DNA of 64,000 nucleotides from Eurosta solidaginis (taxonomy: Eukaryota; Arthropoda; Insecta; Diptera; Tephritidae), in NCBI RefSeq assembly GCF_040869045.1, contig NW_027136909.1, positions 186,001 to 250,000 on the forward strand, read 5' to 3'. Made by a program: the position numbers and the translations under genes. Below the pieces are notes generated by a model. It made no database searches. It saw nothing but the letters and a program-made list of their open reading frames with translations, and was not told the DNA's origin. How positions within the stretch are numbered: position 1 is the stretch's first letter; each line of letters opens with the position of its first letter. This document shows, piece after piece, positions 28,101 to 41,660 of the stretch.

Positions 28101-30839
28101 GCAAGATAGAATAGATTTTGTTTCTGCAGATGATAGGTTTTTATGTGTATATTAATCCACAAGCTGATAAAAGGTTCTATCGTTAACGGTTCAGTTTCTA
28201 CGTCAAACTGGGTGGGGTTAACCGACTAAAAGGTATAAGTATCCATATCTATTGAACCAAGCAAGATAGAATCGATTTTGTTTTTGCAGATGATAGGTTT
28301 TTATGTGTATATTAATCCACAAGCTGATACAAGGTTCTATCGTTAACGGTTCAATTTCTACATCAAAGTAACGAACTAAAAGGGATAAGTGTCCATATCT
28401 ATTGTGGGTGGGGTTAACCGACTAAAAGGGATAAGTGTCCATATCTATTGAACCTAGCAAGATAGAATCGATTTTGTTTTTGCAGATGATAGGTTTTTAT
28501 GTGTATATTAATCCGTAAGCTGATCCAAGGTTCTATCGTAAACGGTACAATTTCTACGTCAAAGTGGGTGGGGTTAACCGACTAAAAGGGATAAGTATCC
28601 ATATCTATTGAACCAAGCAAGATAGAGTAGATTTTGTTTCTGCAGATGATAGGTTTTTATGTGTATATTAATCCACAAGCTGATACCCGGTTCTATCGTT
28701 AACGGTACAATTTCTACATCAAAGTAACCGACTAAAAGTGATAAGTGTCCATATCTATTGTGGGTGGGGTTAACCGACTAAAAGGGATAAGTGTCCATAT
28801 CTATTGAACCTAGCAAGATAGAATCGATTTTGTTTTTGCAGATGATAGGCTTTTATGTGTATATTAATCCGTAAGCTGATCCAAGGTTCTATCGTTAACG
28901 GTTCAGTTTCTACGTCAAACTGGGTGGGGTTATCCGACTAAAAGGTATAAGTATCCATATCTATTGAACCAAGCAAGATAGAATCGAATTTATTTTTGCA
29001 GATGGTAGGTTTTTATGTGTACATTAATCCGTAAGCTGATCCAAGGTTCTATCGTTAACGGTACAATTTCTACGTCCAAGTGGGTGGGGTTAACCGACTA
29101 AAAGGGATAAGTATCCATATCTATTGAACCAAGCAAGATAGAATCGATTTTGTTTCTGCAGATGATAGGTTTTTATGTGTATATTAATCCACAAGCTGAC
29201 ACAAGGTTCTATCGTTAACGGTACAATTTCTACGTCAAAGTGGGTGGGGTTAACCGACTAAAAGGGATAAGTATCCATATCTATTGAACCAAGCAAGATA
29301 GAATAGATTTTGTTCCTGCAGATGATAGGTTTTTATGTGTATATTAATCCACAAGCTGATACAAGGTTCTATCGTTAATGGTACAATTTCTACGTCAAAG
29401 TGGGTGGGGTTAACCGACTAAAAGGGATAAGTATCCATATCTATTGAACAAAGCAAGATAGAATAGATTTTGTTTCTGCAGATGATAGGTTTTTATGTGT
29501 ATATTAATCCACAAGCTGATACAAGGTTCTATCGTTAACGGTACAATTTCTACGTCAAAGTGGGTGGGGTTAACCGACTAAAAGGGATAAGTATCAATAT
29601 CTATTGAACCAAGCAAGATAGAATAGATTTTGTTTCTGCAGATGATAGGTTTTTATGTGTATATTAATCCACAAGCTGATACAAGGTTCTATCGTTAACG
29701 GTACAATTTCTACGTCAAAGTGGGTGGGGTTAACCGACTAAAAGGGATAAGTATCCATATCTATTGAACCAAGCAAGATAGAATCGATTTTGTTTTTATG
29801 TGTATATTAATCTACAAGCTGATCCAAGGTTCTATCTTTAACGGTTCAATTTCTACGCCAAAGTGGATGGGGTTAACCCCCCTAAAAGGGATAAGTGTCC
29901 ATATCTATTGTGGGTGGGGTTAACCGACTAAAAGGGAAAAGTGTCCATATCTATTGAACCAAGCAAGACAGAATCGATTATGTTTTTGCAGATGATAGGT
30001 TTTTATGTGAACATTAATCCACAAGCTGACACAAGGTTGTATCGTTAACGGTTCAATTTCTACGTCAAAGTGGATGGGGTTAACCGACTAAAAGGGATAA
30101 GTATCCATATCTATTGAACCAAGCAAAATAGAATCGATTTTGTTTCTGCGGATGATAGGTTTTTATGTGTACATTAATCTACAAGCTGATCCAAGGTTGT
30201 ATCGTTAACGGTTCAATTTCTATGTCAAAGTGGGTGGGGTTAACCGACTAAAAGGGATAAGTATCCATATCTATTGAACCAAGCAAGATTGAATCGATTT
30301 TGTTTCTGCAGATGACAGGTTTTTATGTGTATATTAATCTACAAGCTGATACAAGGTTCTATCTTTAACGGTTCAATTTCTACGCCAAAGTTGATGGGGT
30401 TAACCCCCTAAAAGGGATAAGTGTCCATATCTATTTTGGGTGGGGTTGACCGACTAAAAGGGAAAAGTGTCCATATCTATTGAACCAAGCAAGATAGAAT
30501 CGATTATGTTTTTGCAGATGATAGGTTTTTATGTGTGTATTAATCCACAAGCTGATCCAAGGTTCTATCGTTAACGTTTCAATTTCTACGTCAAAGTGGG
30601 TGGGGTTAACCGACTAAAAGGGATAAGTATCCATATCTATTGAACCAAGCAAGATAGAATCGAATTTGTTTTTGCATATGGTAGGTTTTTATGTGTATAT
30701 TAATCCACAAGCTGATCCAAGGTTCTAACGTTAACGGTTCAGTTTCTACGTCAAAGTGGGTGGGGTTAACCGAATAAAAGGTATAAGTGTCCATATCTAT
30801 TGAACCAAGCAAGATAGAATATATTTTGATTCTGCAGAT

Positions 30840-32182
30840 GATAGGTTTTTATGTGTATATTAATCCACAAGCTGATACAAGGTTTTATCGTTAACGGTAC
30901 AATTTCTACATCAAAGTAACCGACTAAAAGGGATAAGTGTCCATATCTATTGTGGGTGGGGTTAACCGACTTAAAGGGATAAGTGTCCATATCTATTGAA
31001 CCTAGCAAGATAGAATCGATTTTGTTTTTGCAGATGATAGGTTTTTATGTGTATATTAATCCACAGGCAGATCCAATGTTGTATCTTAACGGTTCAATTT
31101 CTACGTCAAAGTGGATGGGGTTAACCGACTAAAAGGGATAAGTATCCATATCTATTGAACCAAGCAAGATAGAATCGATTTTGTTTTTGCAGATGATAGG
31201 CCTTTATGTGTATATTAATCTACAAGCTGAACCAAGGTTCTATCTTTAACGGTTCAATTTCTACGCCAAAGTGGATGGGGTTAACCCCCTAAAAGGGATA
31301 ATTGTCCATATATATTGTGGGTGGAGTTAACCGACTAAAAGGGAAAAGTGTCCATATCTATTGAACCAAGCAAGATAGAATCGATTATGTTTTTGCAGAT
31401 GATAGGTTTTTATGTGTATATTAATCCACAAGCTGATCCAAGGTTCTATCGTTAACGGTTCAATTTCTACGTCAAAGGGGTGGGGTTAACCGACTAAAAG
31501 GGATAAGCATCCATATCTATTGAACCAAGCAAGATAGAATCGAATTTATTTTTGCAGATGGTAGGTTTTTATGTGTATATTAATCCGTAAGCTGATCAAA
31601 GTTCTATCGTTAACGGTACAATTTCTACGTCGAAGTGGGTGGGGTTAACCGACTAAAAGGGATAAGTATCCATATCTATTGAACCAAGCAAGATAGAATA
31701 GATTTTGTTTCTGCAGATGATAGGTTTTTATGTGTATATTAATCCACAAGCTGATACAAGGTTCTATCGTTAACGGTACAATTTCTACATCAAAGTAACC
31801 GACTAAAAGGGATAAGTGTCCATATCTATTGTGGGTGGGGTTAACCGACTAAAAGGGATAAGTGTCCATATTTATTGAACCTAGCAAGATAGAATCGATT
31901 TTGTTTTTGCAGATGATAGGCTCTTATGTGTATATTAATCCGTAAGCTGATCCAAGGTTCTATCGTTAACGGTTCAGTTTCTACGTCAAACTGGGTGGGG
32001 TTAACCGACTAAAAGGTATAAGTATCCATATCTATTGAAGCAAGCAAGATAGAATCGAATTTATTTTTGCAGATGGTAGGTTTTTATGTGCATATTAATC
32101 CGTAAGCTGATCCAAGGTTCTATCGTTAACGGTACAATTTCTACGTCAAAGTGGGTGGGGTTAACCGACTAAAAGGGATAAG
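30840..32182. repeat. Satellite block matching 55677-57019 across the insertion
   Basis: Rare variants (gacttaaaggg, caggcagatccaatg, gatatataatt-type changes near 31310, caaaggggtgggg, gatcaaagttc, aggctcttatg) recur at an exact offset of 24,837 bp. The match ends where agtgtccat faces agtatccat. Removing the 8,475-bp element, the original separation was about 16.4 kb. Confidence 0.85.
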
Positions 32183-32567
32183 TGTCCATATCTATTGAAC
32201 TTAGCAAGATAGAATCGATTTTGTTTTTGCAGATGATAGGTTTTTATGTGTATATTAATCCGTAAGCTGATACAAGGTTCTATCTTTAACGGTTCAATTT
32301 CTACGCCAAAGTTGATGGGGTTAACCCCCTAAAAGGGATAAGTGTCCATATCTATTTTGGGCGGGGTTAACCGACTAAAAGGGATAAGTATCCATATCTA
32401 TTGAACCAAGCAAGATAGAATAGATTTTGTTTCTGCAGATGATAGGTTTTTATGTGTATATTAATCCACAAGCTGATGCAAGGTTGTATCGTTAACGGTT
32501 CAATTTCTACGTCAAAGTGGATGGGGTTAACCGACTAAAAGGGATAAGTATCCATATCTATTGAACC

Positions 32568-32756
32568 AAGCAAGATAGAATCGATTTTGTTTTTATGTGT
32601 ATATTAATCTACAAGCTGATACAAGGTTCTATCTTTAACGGTTCAATTTCTACGCCAAAGTTGATGGGGTTAACCCCCTAAAAGGGATAAGTGTCCATAT
32701 CTATTTTGGGTGGGGTTAACCGACTAAAAGGGATAAGTATCCATATCTATTGAACC
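32568..32756. repeat. Representative 189-bp composite: 143-bp variant plus 46-bp partial monomer
   Basis: Relative to the standard unit this variant lacks the 17 bp tttttgcagatgatagg. That segment lies between two TTTTT runs, as expected for slippage or recombination between short direct repeats. The variant also carries tctacaagc, ctttaacgg, acgccaaag and the palindrome ggggttaacccc. It is followed by an extra 46-bp piece that repeats the G-rich, ttaaccgac and ccatatctatt segments, so these occur twice before the next monomer. The same composite recurs many times, for example near 4200, 9540, 12860, 17700 and 57210. Confidence 0.9.
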
Positions 32757-35700
32757 AAGCAAGATAGAATAGATTTTGTTTCTGCAGATGATAGGTTTTT
32801 ATGTGTACATTAATCCACAAGCTGATGCAAGGTTGTATCGTTAACGGTTCAATTCCTACGTCAAAGTGGATGGGGTTAACCGACTAAAAGGGATAAGTAT
32901 CCATATCTATTGAACCAAGCAAGATAGAATCGATTTTGTTTTTATGTGTATATTAATCTACAAGCTGTTACAAGGTTCTATCTTTAACGGTTCAATTTCT
33001 ACGCCAAAATTGATGGGGTTAACCCCCTAAAAGGGATAAGTGTCCATATCTATTGTGGGTGGGGTTAACCGACTAAAAGGGATAAGTGTCCATATCTATT
33101 GAACCTAGCAAGATAGAATCGATTTTGTTTTTGCAGATGATAGGTTTTTATGTGTATATTAATACGTAAGCTGATCCAAGGTTCTATCGTTAACGGTACA
33201 ATTTCTACGTCAAAGTGGGTGGGGTTAACCGACTAAAAGGGATAAATATCCATATCTATTGAACCAAGCAAGATAGAATAGATTTTGTTTCTGCAGATGA
33301 TAGGTTTTTATGTGTATATTAATCCACAAGCTGATACAAGGTTCTATCGTTAACGGTACAATTTCTACGTCAAAGTGGGTGGGGTTAACCGACTAAAAGG
33401 GATAAGTATCCATATCTATTGAACCAAGCAAGATAGAATCGATTTTGTTTTTATGTGTATATTAATCTACAAGCTGATACATGGTTCTATCTTTAACGGT
33501 TCAATTTCTACGCCAAAGTTGATGGGGTTAACCCCCTAAAAGGGATAAGTGTCCATATCTATTTTGGGTGGGGTTAACCGACTAAAAGGGATAAGTATCC
33601 ATATCTATTGAACCAAGCAAGATAGAATAGATTTTGTTTCTGCAGATGATAGGTTTTTATGTGTATATTAATCCACAAGCTGATGCAAGGTTGTATCGTT
33701 AACGGTTCAATTTCTACGTCAAAGTGGATGGGGTTAACCGACTAAAAGGGATAAGTATCCATATCTATTGAACCAAGCAAGATAGAATCGATTTTGTTTT
33801 TATGTGTATATTAATCTACAAGCTGATACAAGGTTCTATCTTTAAGGGTTCAATTTCTACGCCAAAGTTGATGGGGTTAACCCCCTAAAAGGGATAAGTG
33901 TCCATATCTATTTTGGGTGGGGTTAACCGACTAAAAGGGAAAAGTGTCCATATCTATTGAACCAAGCAAGATAGAATCGATTTTGTTTCTACAGATGATA
34001 GGTTTTTATGTGTGTATTAATCCACAAACTGATACAAGGTTCTACCGTTAACGGTTCAGTTTCTACGTCAAACTGGGTGGGGTTAACCGACTAAAAGGGA
34101 TAAGTGTCCATATCTATTGTGGGTGGGGTTAACCGGCAAAAAGGGATAAGTGTCCATATCTATTGAACCAAGCATGATAGAATCGAATTTATTTTTGCAT
34201 TTGGTAGGTTTTTATGTGCATATTAATCCGTAAGCTGATCCAAGGTTCTATCGTTAACGGTACAATTTCTACGTCAAAGTGGGTGGGGTTAACCGACTAA
34301 AAGGGATAAGTATCCATATCTATTGAACCAAGCAAGATAGAATAGATTTTGTTTCTGCAGATGATAGGTTTTTATATGTATATTAATCCACAAGCTGATA
34401 CAAGGTTCTATCGTTAACGGTACAATTTCTACATCAAAGTAACCGACTAAAAGGGATAAGTGTCCATATCTATTGTGGGTGGGGTTAACCGACTAAAAGG
34501 GATAAGTGTCCATATCTATTGAACCTAGCAAGATAGAATCGATTTTGTTTTTGCAGATGATAGGTTTTTGTGTGTATATTAAACCGTAAGCTGATCCAAG
34601 GTTCTATCGTTAACGGTTCAGTTTCTACGTCAAACTGGGTGGGGTTATCCGACTAAAAGGTATAAATATCCATATCTATTGAACCAAGCAAGATAGAATC
34701 GAATTTATTTTTGCAGATGGTAGGTTTTTATGATTATATTAATCCGTAAGCTGATCCAAGGTTCTATCCTTAACGGTTCAGTTTCTACGTCAAACTGGGT
34801 GGGGTTAACCGACTAAAAGGTATAAGTGTCCATATCTATTGAACCAAGCAAGATAGAATAGATTTTGTTTCTGCAGATGATAGGTTTTTATGTGTATATT
34901 AATCCACAAGCTGATACAAGGTTCTATCGTTAACGGTTCAATTTCTACATCAAAGTAACCGACTAAAAGGGATAAGTGTCCATATCTATTGTGGGTGGGG
35001 TTAACCGACTAAAAGGGATAAGTGTCCATATCTATTGAACCTAGCAAGATAGAATCGATTTTGTTTTTGCAGATGATAGGTTTTTATGTGTATATTAATC
35101 CGTAAGCTGATCCAAGGTTCTATCGTTAACGGTACAATTTCTACGTCAAAGTGGGTGGGGTTAACCGACTAAAAGGGATAAGTATCCATATCTATTGAAC
35201 CAAGCAAGATAGAATAGATTTTGTTTCTGCAGATGATAGGTTTTTATGTGTATATTAATCCACAAGCTGATACCCGGTTCTATCGTTAACGGTACAATTT
35301 CTACATCAAAGTAACCGACTAAAAGGGATAAGTGTCCATATCTATTGTGGGTGGGGTTAACCTACTAAAAGGGATAAGTGTCCATATCTATTGAACCTAG
35401 CAAGATAGAATCGATTTTGTTTTTGCAGATGATAGGCTTTTATGTGTATATTAATCCGTAAGCTGATCCAAGGTTCTATCGTTAACGGTTCAGTTTCTAC
35501 GTCAAACTGGGTGGGGTTAACCGACTAAAAGGTATAAGTATCCATATCTATTGAACCAAGCAAGATAGAATCGAATTTATTTTTGCAGATGGTAGGTTTT
35601 TATGTGTATATTAATCCGTAAGCTGATCCAAGGTTCTATCGTTAACGGTACAATTTCTACGTCAAAGTGGGTGGGGTTAACCGACTAAAAGGGATAAGTA

Positions 35701-37540
35701 TCCATATCTATTGAACCAAGCAAGATAGAATAGATTTTGTTTCTGCAGATGATAGGTTTTTATATGTATATTAATCCACAAGCTGATACAAGGTTCTATC
35801 GTTAACGGTACAATTTCTACATCAAAGTAACCGACTAAAAGGGATAAGTGTCCATATCTATTGTGGGTGGGGTTAACCGACTAAAAGGGATAAGTGTCCA
35901 TATCTATTGAACCTAGCAAGATAGAATCGATTTTGTTTTTGCAGATGATAGGTTTTTGTGTGTATATTAAACCGTAAGCTGATCCAAGGTTCTATCGTTA
36001 ACGGTTCAGTTTCTACGTCAAACTGGGTGGGGTTAACCGACTAAAAGGTATAAGTATCCATATCTATTGAACCAAGCAAGATAGAATCGAATTTATTTTT
36101 GCAGATGGTAGGTTTTTATGTGTATATTAATCCTTAAGCTGATCCAAGGTTCTATCGTTAACGGTACAATTTCTACGTCAAAGTGGGTGGGGTTAACCGA
36201 CTAAAAGGGATAAGTATCCATATCTATTGAACCAAGCAAGATAGAATAGATTTTGTTTCTGCAGATGATAGGTTTTTATGTGTATATTAATCCACAAGCT
36301 GATACCCGGTTCTATCGTTAACGGTACAATTTCTACATCAAAGTAACCGACTAAAAGGGATAAGTGTCCATATCTATTGTGGGTGGGGTTTACCTACTAA
36401 AAGGGATAAGTGTCCATATCTATTGAACCTAGCAAGATAGAATCGATTTTGTTTTTGCAGATGATAGGCTTTTATGTGTATATTAATCCGTAAGCTGATC
36501 CAAGGTTCTATCGTTAACGGTTCAGTTTCTACGTCAAACTGGGTGGGGTTAACCGACTAAAAGGTATAAGTATCCATATCTATTGAACCAAGCAAGATAG
36601 AATCGAATTTATTTTTGCAGATGGTAGGTTTTTATGTGTATATTAATCCGTAAGCTGATCCAAGGTTCTATCGTTAACGGTACAATTTCTACGTCCAAGT
36701 GGGTGGGGTTAACCGACTAAAAGGGATAAGTATCCATATCTATTGAACCAAGCAAGATAGAATCGATTTTGTTTCTGCAGATGATAGGTTTTTATGTGTA
36801 TATTAATCCACAAGCTGATACAAGGTTCTATCTTTAAGGGTTCAATTTCTACGCCAAAGTTGATGGGGTTAACCCCCTAAAAGGGATAAGTGTCCATATC
36901 TATTTTGGGTGGGGTTAACCGACTAAAAGGGAAAAGTGTCCATATCTATTGAACCAAGCAAGATAGAATCGATTTTGTTTCTACAGATTATAGGTTTTTA
37001 TGTGTGTATTAATCCACAAACTGATACAAGGTTCTACCGTTAACGGTTCAGTTTCTACGTCAAACTGGGTGGGGTTAACCGACTAAAAGGGATAAGTGTC
37101 CATATCTATTGTGGGTGGGGTTAACCGGCAAAAAGGGATAAGTATCCATATCTATTGAACCAAGCAAGATAGAATCGAATTTATTTTTGCAGATGGTAGG
37201 TTTTTATGTGTATATTAATCCGTAAGCTGATCCAAGGTTCTATCGTTAACGGTACAATTTCTACGTCCAAGTGGGTGGGGTTAACCGACTAAAAGGGATA
37301 AGTATCCATATCTATTGAACCAAGCAAGATAGAATCGATTTTGTTTCTGCAGATGATAGGTTTTTATGTGTATATTAATCCACAAGCTGATACAAGGTTC
37401 TATCTTTAAGGGTTCAATTTCTACGCCAAAGTTGATGGGGTTAACCCCCTAAAAGGGATAAGTGTCCATATCTATTGTGGGTGGGGTTAACCTACTAAAA
37501 GGGATAAGTGTCCATATCTATTGAACCTAGCAAGATAGAA

Positions 37541-38664
37541 TCGATTTTGTTTTTGCAGATGATAGGCTTTTATGTGTATATTAATCCGTAAGCTGATCCA
37601 AGGTTCTATCGTTAACGGTTCAGTTTCTACGTCAACCTGGGTGGGGTTAACCGACTAAAAGGGATAAGTGTCCATATCTATTGTGGGTGGGGTTAACCGG
37701 CAAAAAGGGATAAGTGTCCATATCTATTGAACCAAGCATGATAGAATCGAATTTATTTTTGCAGATGGTAGGTTTTTATGTGCATATTAATCCGTAAGCT
37801 GATCCAAGGTTCTATCGTTAACGGTACAATTTCTACGTCAAAGTGGGTGGGGTTAACCGACTAAAAGGGATAAGTATCCATATCTATTGAACCAAGCAAG
37901 AGAGAATAGATTTTGTTTCTGCAGATGATAGGTTTTTATATGTATATTAATCCACAAGCTGATACAAGGTTCTATCGTTAACGGTACAATTTCTACATCA
38001 AAGTAACCGACTAAAAGGGATAAGTGTCCATATCTATTGTGGGTGGGGTTAACCGACTAAAAGGGATAAGTGTCCATATCTATTGAACCTAGCAAGATAG
38101 AATCGATTTTGTTTTTGCAGATGATAGGCTTTTATGTGTATATTAATCCGTAAGCTGATCCAAGGTTCTATCGTTAACGGTTCAGTTTCTACGTCAACCT
38201 GGGTGGGGTTAACCGACTAAAAGGGATAAGTGTCCATATCTATTGTGGGTGGGGTTAACCGGCAAAAAGGGATAAGTGTCCATATCTATTGAACCAAGCA
38301 TGATAGAATCGAATTTATTTTTGCAGATGGTAGGTTTTTATGTGCATATTAATCCGTAAGCTGATCCAAGGTTCTATCGTTAACGGTACAATTTCTACGT
38401 CAAAGTGGGTGGGGTTAACCGACTAAAAGGGATAAGTATCCATATCTATTGAACCAAGCAAGAGAGAATAGATTTTGTTTCTGCAGATGATAGGTTTTTA
38501 TATGTATATTAATCCACAAGCTGATACAAGGTTCTATCGTTAACGGTACAATTTCTACATCAAAGTAACCGACTAAAAGGGATAAGTGTCCATATCTATT
38601 GTGGGTGGGGTTAACCGACTAAAAGGGATAAGTGTCCATATCTATTGAACCTAGCAAGATAGAA
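37541..38664. repeat. Tandem pair of 562-bp higher-order units
   Basis: Units at 37541-38102 and 38103-38664 are almost identical. Both carry the rare variants gtcaacctgg (37631 and 38193) and aagagagaatag, each 562 bp apart. This is the shortest clear multi-monomer tandem duplication in the window. Confidence 0.85.
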
Positions 38665-38850
38665 TCGATTTTGTTTTTGCAGATGATAGGTTTTTGTGTG
38701 TATATTAAACCGTAAGCTGATCCAAGGTTCTATCGTTAACGGTTCAGTTTCTACGTCAAACTGGGTGGGGTTATCCGACTAAAAGGTATAAATATCCATA
38801 TCTATTGAACCAAGCAAGATAGAATCGAATTTATTTTTGCAGATGGTAGG

Positions 38851-41625
38851 TTTTTATGATTATATTAATCCGTAAGCTGATCCAAGGTTCTATCCTTAAC
38901 GGTTCAGTTTCTACGTCAAACTGGGTGGGGTTAACCGACTAAAAGGTATAAGTGTCCATATCTATTGAACCAAGCAAGATAGAATAGATTTTGTTTCTGC
39001 AGATGATAGGTTTTTATGTGTATATTAATCCACAAGCTGATACAAGGTTCTATCGTTAACGGTTCAATTTCTACATCAAAGTAACCGACTAAAAGGGATA
39101 AGTGTCCATATCTATTGTGGGGGGGTTAACCGACTAAAAGGGATAAGTGTCCATATCTATTGAACCTAGCAAGATAGAATCGATTTTGTTTTTGCAGATG
39201 ATAGGTTTTTATGTGTATATTAATCCGTAAGCTGATCCAAGGTTCTATCGTTAACGGTACAATTTCTACGTCAAAGTGGGTGGGGTTAACCGACTAAAAG
39301 GGATAAGTATCCATATCTATTGAACCAAGCAAGATAGAATAGATTTTGTTTCTGCAGATGATAGGTTTTTATGTGTATATTAATCCACAAGCTGATACCC
39401 GGTTCTATCGTTAACGGTACAATTTCTACATCAAAGTAACCGACTAAAAGGGATAAGTGTCCATATCTATTGTGGGTGGGGTTAACCTACTAAAAGGGAT
39501 AAGTGTCCATATCTATTGAACCTAGCAAGATAGAATCGATTTTGTTTTTGCAGATGATAGGCTTTTATGTGTATATTAATCCGTAAGCTGATCCAAGGTT
39601 CTATCGTTAACGGTTCAGTTTCTACGTCAAACTGGGTGGGGTTAACCGACTAAAAGGTATAAGTATCCATATCTATTGAACCAAGCAAGATAGAATCGAA
39701 TTTATTTTTGCAGATGGTAGGTTTTTATGTGTATATTAATCCGTAAGCTGATCCAAGGTTCTATCGTTAACGGTACAATTTCTACGTCAAAGTGGGTGGG
39801 GTTAACCGACTAAAAGGGATAAGTATCCATATCTATTGAACCAAGCAAGATAGAATAGATTTTGTTTCTGCAGATGATAGGTTTTTATATGTATATTAAT
39901 CCACAAGCTGATACAAGGTTCTATCGTTAACGGTACAATTTCTACATCAAAGTAACCGACTAAAAGGGATAAGTGTCCATATCTATTGTGGGTGGGGTTA
40001 ACCGACTAAAAGGGATAAGTGTCCATATCTATTGAACCTAGCAAGATAGAATCGATTTTGTTTTTGCAGATGATAGGTTTTTGTGTGTATATTAAACCGT
40101 AAGCTGATCCAAGGTTCTATCGTTAACGGTTCAGTTTCTACGTCAAACTGGGTGGGGTTATCCGACTAAAAGGTATAAATATCCATATCTATTGAACCAA
40201 GCAAGATAGAATCGAATTTATTTTTGCAGATGGTAGGTTTTTATGATTATATTAATCCGTAAGCTGATCCAAGGTTCTATCCTTAACGGTTCAGTTTCTA
40301 CGTCAAACTGGGTGGGGTTAACCGACTAAAAGGTATAAGTGTCCATATCTATTGAACCAAGCAAGATAGAATAGATTTTGTTTCTGCAGATGATAGGTTT
40401 TTATGTGTATATTAATCCACAAGCTGATACAAGGTTCTATCGTTAACGGTTCAATTTCTACATCAAAGTAACCGACTAAAAGGGATAAGTGTCCATATCT
40501 ATTGTGGGTGGGGTTAACCGACTAAAAGGGATAAGTGTCCATATCTATTGAACCTAGCAAGATAGAATCGATTTTGTTTTTGCAGATGATAGGTTTTTAT
40601 GTGTATATTAATCCGTAAGCTGATCCAAGGTTCTATCGTTAACGGTACAATTTCTACGTCAAAGTGGGTGGGGTTAACCGACTAAAAGGGATAAGTATCC
40701 ATATCTATTGAACCAAGCAAGATAGAATAGATTTTGTTTCTGCAGATGATAGGTTTTTATGTGTATATTAATCCACAAGCTGATACCCGGTTCTATCGTT
40801 AACGGTACAATTTCTACATCAAAGTAACCGACTAAAAGGGATAAGTGTCCATATCTATTGTGGGTGGGGTTAACCTACTAAAAGGGATAAGTGTCCATAT
40901 CTATTGAACCTAGCAAGATAGAATCGATTTTGTTTTTGCAGATGATAGGCTTTTATGTGTATATTAATCCGTAAGCTGATCCAAGGTTCTATCGTTAACG
41001 GTTCAGTTTCTACGTCAAACTGGGTGGGGTTAACCGACTAAAAGGTATAAGTATCCATATCTATTGAACCAAGCAAGATAGAATCGAATTTATTTTTGCA
41101 GATGGTAGGTTTTTATGTGTATATTAATCCGTAAGCTGATCCAAGGTTCTATCGTTAACGGTACAATTTCTACGTCAAAGTGGGTGGGGTTAACCGACTA
41201 AAAGGGATAAGTATCCATATCTATTGAACCAAGCAAGATAGAATAGATTTTGTTTCTGCAGATGATAGGTTTTTATATGTATATTAATCCACAAGCTGAT
41301 ACAAGGTTCTATCGTTAACGGTACAATTTCTACATCAAAGTAACCGACTAAAAGGGATAAGTGTCCATATCTATTGTGGGTGGGGTTAACCGACTAAAAG
41401 GGATAAGTGTCCATATCTATTGAACCTAGCAAGATAGAATCGATTTTGTTTTTGCAGATGATAGGTTTTTGTGTGTATATTAAACCGTAAGCTGATCCAA
41501 GGTTCTATCGTTAACGGTTCAGTTTCTACGTCAAACTGGGTGGGGTTATCCGACTAAAAGGTATAAATATCCATATCTATTGAACCAAGCAAGATAGAAT
41601 CGAATTTATTTTTGCAGATGGTAGG
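38851..41625. repeat. Two adjacent copies of a 1,388-bp higher-order repeat
   Basis: The private sequence tttttatgat starts at 38851, 40238 and 41626, giving intervals of 1,387 and 1,388 bp. The first interval is one base short because the G-rich segment near 39118 has lost one base. The internal order of variants is identical in both copies. A third copy is cut off at the array breakpoint near 41646. Confidence 0.9.
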
Positions 41626-41660
41626 TTTTTATGATAATATTAATCCCATATCTATTGAAC
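41626..41660. other. Out-of-phase satellite breakpoint
   Basis: A monomer reading attaatcc continues directly with catatctattgaacc instead of gtaagctgatcc, so roughly 100 bp of the unit is skipped. The two sides share a few bases (tcc), which suggests a microhomology-mediated deletion. It ends the run of 1,388-bp higher-order repeats. Confidence 0.85.
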
